IMG/VR virus record: IMGVR_UViG_3300008448_000627
Span: 1-24,300 of that record
Source of the DNA: a virus
DNA length: 24,300 bases
Direction: 5' to 3' (one strand)
Part shown: piece after piece, positions 1-7,079 of the stretch
Layout of the letters: each line of letters starts with the position of its first letter
Position numbering within the stretch: the stretch's first letter is position 1
Position numbers and translations under genes: made by a program
Notes under the pieces: model-generated
Databases searched by the model: none
What the model was told of the DNA's origin: nothing
What the model saw: only the letters and a program-made list of their open reading frames with translations

Positions 1-992
1 ATACTATTAGCATAGTTCTTCAAAATAGTCAACGTGTCTTCTGCCTCGTCGACGATATCTTCATCATCCTCAAGCTGCAAGTTGAGGTGATCATCTACTA
101 CCTGGATGTCAAGTGCATTAGCCTTCTCAAGACGATTGATGAATAGATCGAACCAGTATGGGTTGTTCTTGTTCTTCACAACAACCTTGATCATCGACCC
201 CTCGGCCTTCGTGTAGTCTAGCGAGTCGATGAAGCTCTGATCTTCCCACGTAGCATCGTTATAGAACCACTTCTGGAACATCTTGTATGGGTTCTGAATG
301 AACTCAAGCTCACGCGTCTCAGTGTCGTAGATGTGGAAGCCACGAGGGTCATCATAGTCCGACCACGTCATCTCATACGGCGTGCCTAAGTAGTGGATGT
401 TGCCTTGAGAGGACTTATGGTGGAAGTGACCGGACATCACTGTGTCAAACTTGTTAAAGATCTTGCGATCCATACCATGATCGTTTACAGCACCACGATA
501 CATCTCGAAGCCCGAAAGCTCGAGATGGCCGAACAGGACCTGCGCCTTAGTGGTGTTGATAAAGTCGATGCTCTCTTGGTAGTTACCAGAGCACACCCAA
601 GGAAGCAATGCCAGAGTCTCTCCACCTAGCTCAATGTCTGTAGGGTTGGAATACACTCTGACGTTCTTGCTGTAATCTAACAGAAGCAGCTCTGGTGAGT
701 TAACTTCGTTAGTATTCTTGAAGTACGTATCGTGGTTACCAACGAAGATGTCCATCATGATATCATGCTGTGATAGCTTGTCGAAGAAGTACTCGCGAGA
801 CCTCTTCAACGTATAGAAGTTGACATACTTACGACGATCGAACAGATCGCCGAGCTGGATCACATTCTTAATACCACGAGCTTCGAGAACAGGGAAGAAC
901 ACGTCCCTATAGAACTTCTCGAAGTAGTCATGGAATGCTTGATGGTCATTGCGAACGCCAAAGTGCGTGTCGCCGAGGATAGCGATTTTCAT
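1..992 (-). CDS. 47: Recombination endonuclease subunit gp47 (SbcD/Mre11-like), 3' end cut by window
   Basis: Calcineurin-like nuclease subunit of the gp46/gp47 complex, which resects DNA ends for recombination-dependent replication and takes part in host DNA breakdown. The 330 visible codons begin MKIAILGDTH and show the phosphoesterase metal motifs in order: GDTH (7-10), GDLFDR (48-53), GNHD (85-88), GHLE (155-158) and GHFHH (188-192). No stop codon occurs before base 1. T4 gp47 is 339 residues, so only a short tail should be missing. The gene follows a 54-aa gene closely; gene 46 is expected just outside the window. The start ATG at 992 gives the full GDTH motif seven residues in, as usual in this family. 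Confidence is high because every metal-binding motif is present. Confidence 0.95.
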   Translation of the reverse strand, partial: MKIAILGDTHFGVRNDHQAFHDYFEKFYRDVFFPVLEARGIKNVIQLGDLFDRRKYVNFYTLKRSREYFFDKLSQHDIMMDIFVGNHDTYFKNTNEVNSPELLLLDYSKNVRVYSNPTDIELGGETLALLPWVCSGNYQESIDFINTTKAQVLFGHLELSGFEMYRGAVNDHGMDRKIFNKFDTVMSGHFHHKSSQGNIHYLGTPYEMTWSDYDDPRGFHIYDTETRELEFIQNPYKMFQKWFYNDATWEDQSFIDSLDYTKAEGSMIKVVVKNKNNPYWFDLFINRLEKANALDIQVVDDHLNLQLEDDEDIVDEAEDTLTILKNYANS

Positions 993-995
993 CTA

Positions 996-1160
996 TTACT
1001 TCTTGACTTTCTTTTCATATTCACGAAGGGACCCGTCACAGAAATCACGGATGTTCTGCAATGTCATCATGTAGTTATGTCGAACAGTGGCTGGATTCTT
1101 AGGATCCAACATGTTCTCCCTATACTGTTCTAGCAGAGGTGGGATATTTTGTCTACTCAT
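996..1160 (-). CDS. Small conserved-position protein, 54 aa, between genes 55 and 47
   Basis: Not recognised. The 54-aa product starts MSRQNIPPLLEQYREN and is rich in charged residues, with a lysine-rich end (EYEKKVKK). No membrane segment or signal peptide is visible. Its ATG lies within the last codons of gene 55 (8-base overlap) and its stop lies 3 bases before the gene 47 start, so it is very probably translated as part of the uvsY-uvsW-55-47 unit. The tight fit between two certain genes, the absence of any other gene in this gap, and codon use like the neighbours make it a credible gene. No function can be assigned. Confidence 0.7.
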   Translation of the reverse strand: MSRQNIPPLLEQYRENMLDPKNPATVRHNYMMTLQNIRDFCDGSLREYEKKVKK

Positions 1161-1704
1161 CTTTATCTCCTAATAGTGCTTCGATGCCTACTAGTTTGAC
1201 CTTGGTCTTCTTCTTCGGTCTAATCTTACTTTCAAGCTCTGCAGTTCGCTCGGTGTCGATCACATGGTGCTGATCAAAGTACTGACCAGTTGGATCGTCA
1301 ACAAGCATATTCATGATTGCAGAGTTCTCGAATGACTTGGCCTTGATATAAGCCTGCTTCTTTTCCTTCTGGATCCTTTGCAGGAAAGCATAGTAGATGA
1401 TCTGTGTGAAGTATGCGAAGGGGTTGGTCGACTTATCGGGATCGAAGTTATGTATATATCTGATACACACCTCAATACCATCCGAGATCATCTCATCTTT
1501 GTATGTGTATGATGAGAAGTTTGGTTTAACGGCCAGGCCTGTGGCAATCTTGAAGATGCACTCGCCGATGTATTCAGGAATCTTGGGACGCCTCTCACCA
1601 TCCTTCTCACATGCTCTACACTCGTTAATGAAGTGGATCATCTCACCATATAGACGCTTGTTGTCTACATAGTTAGCTCTAGGACGCTTTGTTGGGTTTT
1701 TCAT
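1153..1704 (-). CDS. 55: Late-transcription sigma factor gp55
   Basis: Phage sigma factor that directs host RNA polymerase to late promoters, in T4 together with gp33 and the sliding clamp gp45. At 183 aa it matches T4 gp55 (185 aa). The central part carries a sigma region 2-like helix set, about residues 66-118, with DEMISDGIEVC, an aromatic run around NPFAYFTQIIYY and a basic RIQKEKK stretch. The C-terminus is basic (KIRPKKKTKVK) and ends acidic. Its ATG overlaps the stop of the preceding Sm-like gene as ATGA (4 bases). The (T/G)ATAAATA elements before the structural genes in this window are its expected targets. The family call is firm; the dependence on gp33 and gp45 is inferred from T4, since neither gene is in the window. 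Confidence 0.93.
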   Translation of the reverse strand: MKNPTKRPRANYVDNKRLYGEMIHFINECRACEKDGERRPKIPEYIGECIFKIATGLAVKPNFSSYTYKDEMISDGIEVCIRYIHNFDPDKSTNPFAYFTQIIYYAFLQRIQKEKKQAYIKAKSFENSAIMNMLVDDPTGQYFDQHHVIDTERTAELESKIRPKKKTKVKLVGIEALLGDKDE

Positions 1705-2069
1705 TGTATGCTCGTTTTGCCGGTTATCAGGGATATGAGTTCCTCTGGCGTAAGGCCAGACATAGGTTCCGAACCTTTCTCTTCGCTGTCAGAAAATATC
1801 TCAGTATAACACTTATCCACTAGTTTTGTATAATAGTCAACTGCTTTCTGACTACACGAGCTTATAGCTACTATTTGTCTACTGAGAAGAAAGCAATCAA
1901 CACCATTGTCTAGCGTTAGATACCTTGTTAGTCTCATTGCTGTGCTTGTTCCGATGTCAACATAGTCGAGGCGCAGTGGCTTTTGAACAACGCACCAATC
2001 TAGTGTGCGTGACGTTTCAAGAGCTATCAACTCATCTCCATCAACAAGTTTGTATACTCTAACTGTCAT
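1701..2069 (-). CDS. Putative Sm-like (LSm/Hfq-fold) protein, 122 aa
   Basis: Residues 1-75 look like an Sm fold. A first part contains VYKLVDGDELIA followed by a hydrophobic strand and KPLRLDYV, and a second contains LTLDNGVDCFLLSRQIVAI, where the DNG and the following strands fit an Sm2-type hairpin. The C-terminal third is a separate, acidic, probably helical tail (SDSEEKGSEP, then LTPEELISLITG). Sm-like proteins form rings that bind RNA, and Sm-like proteins of presumed cyanophage origin are known. RNA binding here is inference. It is coupled on both sides by 4-base ATGA overlaps, to uvsW upstream and gene 55 downstream, so it is co-translated with the late sigma factor. It could instead be an unrelated small beta-barrel protein. 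Confidence 0.6.
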   Translation of the reverse strand: MTVRVYKLVDGDELIALETSRTLDWCVVQKPLRLDYVDIGTSTAMRLTRYLTLDNGVDCFLLSRQIVAISSCSQKAVDYYTKLVDKCYTEIFSDSEEKGSEPMSGLTPEELISLITGKTSIQ

Positions 2070-3538
2070 ATTTTCAATCCCACTGTGTAAATCCTATAGT
2101 CGAAGTTCTCTTTCTCATAGATCTTCGTTCTGTCAATAAAGTGCTTGTATGTGAAGTTCGCTTGGCTCTTATACGTTAGATCATCGACAATGTCATAAAG
2201 GATGGCTTCTTGCTTCGTATTATGCTTACGGAGCATACGACCGATCGACTGCAGGACCTTGATCTTTGACTTAGAAGGTGAGGCAGCGATCATATGGTGT
2301 AGCTTGTTAATACTTACCCCTGTCGATGTCGTACCGAGTGAAGCCACGATGATAGCGTTCTCTTCATCTTCGACGGCAACTCGAATAGCTTCTCGATCTT
2401 GTCCGGACACACCACCATCAATATAGAATAGGTTAGTAATGCCGCTATCACGTATGGAATCAGATATGGCTTGACCGTGAGAAATAACCCTAAAGAATAC
2501 AAGTTTGTTTCCTTTCAGCGACAGAGCCAGGTTCTTGATAAACTTCGTGCGCTCTTCGTTATTGATAATGAAGTCGATCTCTTCCTGGTAGGTCTTACCC
2601 TTCATATCCTTGCACACCTCTTCGGGATACTTGAGCACGATGCATTTGATCCTAAGGTTAGATACGTGTCCACTCTCCATAAGATCCTTGGTGGTGACAA
2701 CCTGATACTGAGGACCGAATAGACCTTCGATGGTCACTCTGTTCAGTGGCGTGTCGTCCAATGTACCTGTAGTGCCAAAGCGATATGCGCAGTTGTCCAG
2801 GTTAGAAAGGATCTTAGTAAGAGTAGCTGCCTTACACGTATGAGCCTCATCACCCACTACAACTTCAAACTGCTGATACCACTGCTTAGGCATCTTCGTC
2901 TTACCGTTGTCCATAGACTGCCAGGTGGTGATAACCAGGTCCTCTGGAATGTCATTCGACTTGCTCAACTTATCCGTTGACACGTGGATCGTGCCCTTGT
3001 AGCCGTAGTCTCTAAAGTCATTCTCCATCTGTCTAACCAGACCAATCGTAGGGACAATGATCAGACCTTTGTGACCAAACTGCTTGTACCACATCATGAT
3101 GATATAGATCATCAGCGACTTACCAGACGAGGTAGGTGACAGAAGTGTTCTACGCTTCGAACGTAAGCACTTAACAACACTCTTGATCTGATAGTCTCTA
3201 GGAGTGAAGCGCTCAGGTATGTCCAAAGTTTTGATAAACTCTAGGATCTCATTGACAGACACGTTATCGTATTGCAGCTGTGGATCATATGAGAATGTGT
3301 ATCCTCGTTCATCGCAGAACTTCTTAATGTGTCTTGCAAGGCCAGCATACACCATTGCTGTCAGTCTATTGACCAGACGGATCTTACCATCCCACACTCT
3401 GGCCTTGTACTTAGGTGAGAACCGGTAGTTCTCTGCAAAGAACGTAAAGTGATCAGCAAGCTCCATTAGCGTGCCTGGATCAGTTACAATCTTACAATGT
3501 ACAGAGTTAATGTGTTGAAGGTGTACGTGCTCGGCCAA
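2066..3538 (-). CDS. uvsW: UvsW ATP-dependent RNA-DNA/DNA helicase
   Basis: Superfamily 2 helicase that unwinds R-loops and branched DNA and drives the switch from origin- to recombination-dependent replication. The motifs are in order: RDYQ (114-117), Walker A SPTSSGKS (134-141), DEAH (230-233), TTGT (256-259), TSTGVS (404-409) and QSIGRMLR (430-437). The N-terminal 100 residues match the UvsW-specific DNA-binding domain. The start is a TTG at 3538. It is preferred because the first residues (VHLQHINSVHC) align with the T4 UvsW N-terminus and the next ATG would remove 24 conserved residues. It begins 2 bases after the uvsY stop; an AGG-type ribosome site lies at the end of uvsY. At 490 aa it is near normal length. 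Confidence 0.96.
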   Translation of the reverse strand: MAEHVHLQHINSVHCKIVTDPGTLMELADHFTFFAENYRFSPKYKARVWDGKIRLVNRLTAMVYAGLARHIKKFCDERGYTFSYDPQLQYDNVSVNEILEFIKTLDIPERFTPRDYQIKSVVKCLRSKRRTLLSPTSSGKSLMIYIIMMWYKQFGHKGLIIVPTIGLVRQMENDFRDYGYKGTIHVSTDKLSKSNDIPEDLVITTWQSMDNGKTKMPKQWYQQFEVVVGDEAHTCKAATLTKILSNLDNCAYRFGTTGTLDDTPLNRVTIEGLFGPQYQVVTTKDLMESGHVSNLRIKCIVLKYPEEVCKDMKGKTYQEEIDFIINNEERTKFIKNLALSLKGNKLVFFRVISHGQAISDSIRDSGITNLFYIDGGVSGQDREAIRVAVEDEENAIIVASLGTTSTGVSINKLHHMIAASPSKSKIKVLQSIGRMLRKHNTKQEAILYDIVDDLTYKSQANFTYKHFIDRTKIYEKENFDYRIYTVGLKI

Positions 3539-3540
3539 TT

Positions 3541-3975
3541 TTACATACCTACTTTGAACTTCTCGAAATCGATAGCCGACTTAATCAAGAAGCCTCTATT
3601 GGTAAGCGACTTAATGATAGACTCTAGCATCTCAATCTTCTCTTGTTGAATACCAACTTTTAGTGTGAGCTGAATGATGTCATCATCAGCATCGACGTAG
3701 TTATTAACTTCCGACTTGATCACCTTCCCAATAGGAGGGAGACGCCAGCCTTTAGCACGTGTCTCCTCAGTCGGTCCTTGTGTATAAAACTCATACTTCT
3801 CGAGCTTGAGCTTCTTCAAGTCCAGCTCATACTTACGGAGACGCAGACGTTCTTCCGTGAAGATTCTGAAGTACTTGGAGTGCAGTGAGGGAATACGCAG
3901 AGCCTCGGTGGAGAGCTCGGTGTGATCAATCTTCGAGTCCTGGGACCACAGGTTCTGGATATCTTCAATTTTCAT
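3541..3975 (-). CDS. uvsY: UvsY recombination mediator
   Basis: Mediator that loads the UvsX recombinase onto gp32-coated single-stranded DNA. The 144-aa product is close to T4 UvsY (137 aa) and shares its layout: an N-terminal MKIEDIQ segment, a charged helical stretch at about residues 43-66 (EERLRLRKYELDLKKLKLEK), a YADxD-like middle (NNYVDADDDI) and a C-terminal helix ending KSLTNRGFLIKSAIDFEKFK, parallel to the T4 end with its RGFAIKH segment. The gene sits directly before uvsW, as expected for the recombination cluster. UvsX itself is not in the window. The start ATG follows 58 bases of non-annotated sequence, with no late promoter there. Confidence 0.93.
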   Translation of the reverse strand: MKIEDIQNLWSQDSKIDHTELSTEALRIPSLHSKYFRIFTEERLRLRKYELDLKKLKLEKYEFYTQGPTEETRAKGWRLPPIGKVIKSEVNNYVDADDDIIQLTLKVGIQQEKIEMLESIIKSLTNRGFLIKSAIDFEKFKVGM

Positions 3976-4033
3976 AGCAACTCTCTAGCTGGTAGTACTC
4001 ATCATACTCCAACAACTGAGGTAAAAAGTCAAC

Positions 4034-4561
4034 TTAAATCTTTGTGATTGTGAAATCTCTTACAGCGAATGTAGCTGTAGCAGTTACGTATTCAACTTCA
4101 GTTAGAGTCGAATCCCCTTCGATGTTGGTCAAGCTGGTTGGAAAGCAATCCCTCATAAGAAATTCTATGTTGCCATTCATTGCACTTGATAGTAAAGTGA
4201 CAGTAATGTCTGAAACAGTAGTATCTTTCTGCTCATCCGTAGCTTTGTAGGGTCTATCGCTCAGCGTGTATTGGTTGAATGATTCGGGTCGACCTAGAGC
4301 TGCCATCCAGTTAAAGATCTCGAGATAGTTGTCCAGATTTTCATTAACCTTAAATGTAATCGAGAGCTGACCGAACTCTAACTTGTCGCCAGGACGTGGA
4401 ATACGTTGGAAGCCTGTCGACTGCATTGCAACAGGAAGAGTTACATCCGGCAGAGTGACGCGCTGAGTGAAATACTCAATGTTGGGTGCACGAGACAGTA
4501 CAAACTTGTATCCAAGTGGAGACAAGAAGTTATAGTTCGTTGGCTGATTGTTGACAGACAT
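4034..4561 (-). CDS. Second tail-tube-fold structural protein (gp19-like; gp54/gp3-type role possible)
   Basis: A 175-aa protein with the signature of myovirus tube-fold proteins: an N-terminal strand YKFVLSRAPNIEYF, then RVTLPDVTLPVA, PRPGDKLEFGQLSITFKV, an ENLDNYLEIFNWMAAL helix, and a C-terminal half of alternating strands (DITVTLL, ATATFAVRDFTI). The same order of elements is seen in gp19 in this window (resting strand, PYFGRKI, DRTFDVW, VMNDEDF, helix), but the two are clearly divergent. It follows gp23 and precedes uvsY, a slot where T4-like cyanophages carry a tail-completion or tube-associated protein. I cannot decide between a tube initiator (gp54-like), a tube terminator (gp3-like) and a minor tube protein. 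The start has a strong GGAAGGAG ribosome site and its own late promoter. Confidence 0.7.
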   Translation of the reverse strand: MSVNNQPTNYNFLSPLGYKFVLSRAPNIEYFTQRVTLPDVTLPVAMQSTGFQRIPRPGDKLEFGQLSITFKVNENLDNYLEIFNWMAALGRPESFNQYTLSDRPYKATDEQKDTTVSDITVTLLSSAMNGNIEFLMRDCFPTSLTNIEGDSTLTEVEYVTATATFAVRDFTITKI

Positions 4562-4578
4562 AGTATACTCCTTCCAGC

Positions 4579-4586
4579 TATTTATC
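4579..4586 (-). promoter_or_regulatory. Late promoter GATAAATA for the second tube-fold gene
   Basis: The plus strand reads TATTTATC, so the minus strand reads GATAAATA, one base from the T4 late consensus TATAAATA. It sits 17 bases upstream of the start at 4561, directly after the gp23 terminator, so this gene gets its own late start. The leader would be very short. Confidence 0.75.
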
Positions 4587-4590
4587 CAAC

Positions 4591-4621
4591 AAAAAAAGAG
4601 GGGGACCTTTCGATCCCCCTC
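4591..4621 (-). terminator. Intrinsic terminator after the major capsid gene
   Basis: On the minus strand a 10-pair stem (GAGGGGGATC pairing with GGTCCCCCTC, one G-U pair) closes a GAAA tetraloop and is followed by seven T residues at 4597-4591. It lies 32 bases after the gp23 stop. This is the clearest factor-independent terminator in the window. Confidence 0.93.
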
Positions 4622-4653
4622 CCTTAGTTTGGTTGGTTACCCAACTCTTATGA

Positions 4654-5979
4654 TTACATAAGGTTGTTAACAAGAACGCGACGATAGTACTTGTTCGAGT
4701 CCTTGATGAGAGCACCAAGAGCTGGATCAGCAGCATCGTTACCACCAGCAAATGGATTCGCGACCATGCCGTAGCGGGTCTTGAAGCCAATCTTTGGCTG
4801 GAAGTTCTCTTGGTCAACTGCACGAACCATCTGTAGTGGAACGTATGGGCAGTAGAACAGACCAGCGTCGAATGCTGACGAACCCTTATAACCAACTGTC
4901 AGATAGTTGCCAGTTGTGTATGGGTCGATGTAAACGCGAAGGCGACCGTTAAGAACACCAGCGAAGGTGTTGCCTGTGTCGTCAACGTTCAGGTTGTTCG
5001 AGTTAAGAGCAGGAGCGTAGTCAAGAACACCAGCCATCTGAAGAGCCGAAGCAACGTCCGACGAACAGATTACGATGTTACCCTTACCACGTCTTGTGCC
5101 CTTGGCGATCTGGTTAGCTTCACGCTCGAGCTGGAACATCAGACCCTTGAACTTTTCAACCGACCAACGGCCGTTTGAGTCTGTGTCAAGGTCGAAGATA
5201 CCTGCTGTAGTTGTGCCTTCCGAAGCACCACGCTCAGCTGTGACGTTGATCGTGCGAACAACTTCACGGTTGATTTCCGAAAGGATTTCAGCCGAAAGAA
5301 TGTTTGCAAGTTCTGTCTCAGCGTCAAGACCGTGAATTGCCTTCAGGTCCTGTGCGAGTTCGAGTGAGTATTCTGCCTTCAGAGCGCGTGAGCGAGCTGT
5401 AACAGTTACCTTCTCGATCGAGAATGCCATTTCTGGAATCGAAACAGATGAGTTGCCCCATGCTTCTGCGTATGCAGTGTTAACACCACGTACGTAGTTG
5501 TATGTGTTTGATTCAGCGTTGTTGGCTGTGCCTGGAACCGTACCGGTGTGACGGAAACCAGGAAGGTTAACAGTTGTGTTACCTTCTGGGTTTGCCGAGA
5601 AGCCAGTGTTCGATTCGTTGTAGAATGCTTCGTCGCCACCCTGAGTCGAGTAACGTGCGCGCATTGCGAAGATCAGGCCTGTTGGACCTGTCATTGGCTG
5701 AACGCCGCAGATGTCATAAGCAACAAGGTTTGGCATCGCACGACGAACCAGTGAGATAAGCACTGGGTCAAATGTGTCGATAGCCGAGCCGGTTACGTTG
5801 TTTGGTGTTTCTGCAAGAAGGTTCTGTGAACCGAAAGCAGCGGTTGACTCACGAAGAGCAGACTCAGTGTTCTCAAGAATCTGAGCTGTTACTGCACGAC
5901 GGTGCGAGTCCTTGATTGGGTTGAGGTCAGCATGTTCAAGAACAGGCTGCCACTTGTTTTGTAGTTCCTCAGCTAGCAT
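4654..5979 (-). CDS. 23: Major capsid protein gp23
   Basis: Main shell protein of the head, HK97 fold. The 441-aa sequence contains the highly conserved T4-superfamily block LVRRAMPNLVAYDICGVQPM (about 78-97), followed by TGPTGLIFAMRARY. An N-terminal segment rich in helix-forming residues ends at LLAE (54-57), which fits the T4 prohead protease rule (L/I-x-E). Cleavage after E57 would give a mature protein of 384 residues; this is inferred. It is shorter than T4 gp23 (521 aa), as in marine relatives. The start ATG follows a near-perfect AAGGAGG ribosome site, and a TATAAATA late promoter lies 33 bases upstream. A strong terminator follows. No gp24 paralogue is adjacent. Confidence 0.97.
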   Translation of the reverse strand: MLAEELQNKWQPVLEHADLNPIKDSHRRAVTAQILENTESALRESTAAFGSQNLLAETPNNVTGSAIDTFDPVLISLVRRAMPNLVAYDICGVQPMTGPTGLIFAMRARYSTQGGDEAFYNESNTGFSANPEGNTTVNLPGFRHTGTVPGTANNAESNTYNYVRGVNTAYAEAWGNSSVSIPEMAFSIEKVTVTARSRALKAEYSLELAQDLKAIHGLDAETELANILSAEILSEINREVVRTINVTAERGASEGTTTAGIFDLDTDSNGRWSVEKFKGLMFQLEREANQIAKGTRRGKGNIVICSSDVASALQMAGVLDYAPALNSNNLNVDDTGNTFAGVLNGRLRVYIDPYTTGNYLTVGYKGSSAFDAGLFYCPYVPLQMVRAVDQENFQPKIGFKTRYGMVANPFAGGNDAADPALGALIKDSNKYYRRVLVNNLM

Positions 5980-5985
5980 TTAATC

Positions 5986-5992
5986 CCTCCTT
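5986..5992 (-). promoter_or_regulatory. Strong ribosome binding site of gene 23
   Basis: The minus strand reads AAGGAGG, six bases before the ATG at 5979. It is the best Shine-Dalgarno match in the window, in keeping with the very high demand for the capsid protein. Confidence 0.85.
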
Positions 5993-6012
5993 AATGGATT
6001 ATTTTATTATAC

Positions 6013-6020
6013 TATTTATA
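6013..6020 (-). promoter_or_regulatory. Late promoter TATAAATA for gene 23
   Basis: Exact T4 late-promoter octamer on the minus strand, 33 bases upstream of the gp23 start and 2 bases past the gp22 stop codon. Confidence 0.88.
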
Positions 6021-6022
6021 AA

Positions 6023-7030
6023 TTACTTTTTTGCGGATCTAGCAATTGCAGAAACATACTTCTGCATGCCCTGATCAACCGAAACAGTTACTTCTTCAGT
6101 AAGTGATTCTACTGAGTCAGATACAGTTTCTTCGACCACAATCTCTGTTGACTTAGTCTTCTTGTCGGTGAAGTAGTTTTCCTTAACTAGCTCAACCTTA
6201 CGACGATAAGAGCTTGCATCAACAAATTCTAGACCCTCAGCGAGAGTGCGTAGTTTTTCAACTTGCGTGGCAGCAAGACCCTCTGCTACTTCGTCAAAGA
6301 TAGCTTCCATTTCTGCTTCTTCAACTAGCTTCTTGAGTTCGATCTTCTCATCGATTTCCTCATTCAGCTGACCTTCCAGTTCAGCAACGCGAGCTTCAAG
6401 AGCCTCAACCACGTCAACCTTTTCTTCTGGAACTTCTACGAAGTGCTCAGCGAATAGACCCTTAACACCTTCGATAAACTTGTCTGCAGCTTCGACCTTC
6501 ATTGAAGATTCGATAGCGAGCTTGTTTTCTTCGAACCATTGCTCTGCTACGTAATCGAGGTAGCTGTCAATCTTTGTAGCCAGCTCTTCTTCGATCTGAC
6601 CAGCAGCTTCTTCGAGCTTGGTTTCAAATTCTTCTTCAAGGCGAGCAGCTTCAATACCAACGCGGGCACTAACAGCAGCTTCGAACAGAGTCGATGCCTT
6701 TTCCTTGAAGTCTTCTGAAAGTTCGTCGCCAGCAAACATCTCTTCGATGTCTTCCTTCATCGCACCCTTTGCTGCGATTGAAGCCTTGTTAGCAGCTGAC
6801 TTGTCAACAGCACCTGGGGTCTTGTTCTTACCATACTGGCTGAGAACTTCCTGGAACTTATTGATTTCCTGCTTCGACATACCGCCCATTGCAGCAACTA
6901 CCGAAGCCATAAGCTCGGTCTTGCCAACATCGCCTGCAACCGAGCCAGCGCCTGGCTTCAGTGTATCAGCGGCAGCTGTTTCGTCGAGATTTTCGTTCTC
7001 AACGATTTCAGTTGATTCTTTAATTGCCAT
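6023..7030 (-). CDS. 22: Prohead core scaffold protein gp22
   Basis: Major scaffold protein around which the shell assembles; in T4 it is degraded by gp21 before DNA packaging. The 335-aa protein is strongly acidic and rich in Glu, Ala and Lys, with long predicted helices and heptad-like spacing across about 95-270 (for example EARLEEEFETKLEEAAGQIE and VEALEARVAELEGQLNEEID). Many (L/I)-x-E sites are available to the protease. The C-terminus turns basic (AIARSAKK). T4 gp22 is 269 aa, so this one is longer, as in marine relatives. Its place between gp21 and gp23 fixes the identity; sequence alone would only show a coiled-coil protein. It has its own late promoter. Confidence 0.9.
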   Translation of the reverse strand: MAIKESTEIVENENLDETAAADTLKPGAGSVAGDVGKTELMASVVAAMGGMSKQEINKFQEVLSQYGKNKTPGAVDKSAANKASIAAKGAMKEDIEEMFAGDELSEDFKEKASTLFEAAVSARVGIEAARLEEEFETKLEEAAGQIEEELATKIDSYLDYVAEQWFEENKLAIESSMKVEAADKFIEGVKGLFAEHFVEVPEEKVDVVEALEARVAELEGQLNEEIDEKIELKKLVEEAEMEAIFDEVAEGLAATQVEKLRTLAEGLEFVDASSYRRKVELVKENYFTDKKTKSTEIVVEETVSDSVESLTEEVTVSVDQGMQKYVSAIARSAKK

Positions 7031-7068
7031 TCTCTGACTCCTTTTAGATATAATCTTATCTAGTCAAG

Positions 7069-7076
7069 TATTTATA
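7069..7076 (-). promoter_or_regulatory. Late promoter TATAAATA for gene 22
   Basis: Exact late-promoter octamer on the minus strand, 38 bases upstream of the gp22 start at 7030 and just past the gp21 stop codon. Confidence 0.87.
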
Positions 7077-7079
7077 TAC

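Noticed and set aside
393-1133. Plus-strand open frames of 60-80 codons over gene 47 and the 54-aa gene
   Set aside because: They run antisense to a gene with all Mre11-type motifs, lack ribosome sites and resemble no family.
4003-4033. Host-type promoter before uvsY (TTGACT with TATGAT)
   Set aside because: The two boxes are 20 bases apart, beyond the usual 16-18, and the stretch reads better as coding-like codons; not strong enough to list.
4578-4895. Minus-strand 105-codon frame across the gp23 end and terminator
   Set aside because: Out of frame with gp23, overlaps the capsid coding region and the terminator hairpin, no ribosome site.
6618-7037. Plus-strand 139-codon frame antisense to gene 22
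   Set aside because: Long only because the Glu/Ala-rich scaffold gene has few stops on the other strand; low-complexity Ser/Ala product.
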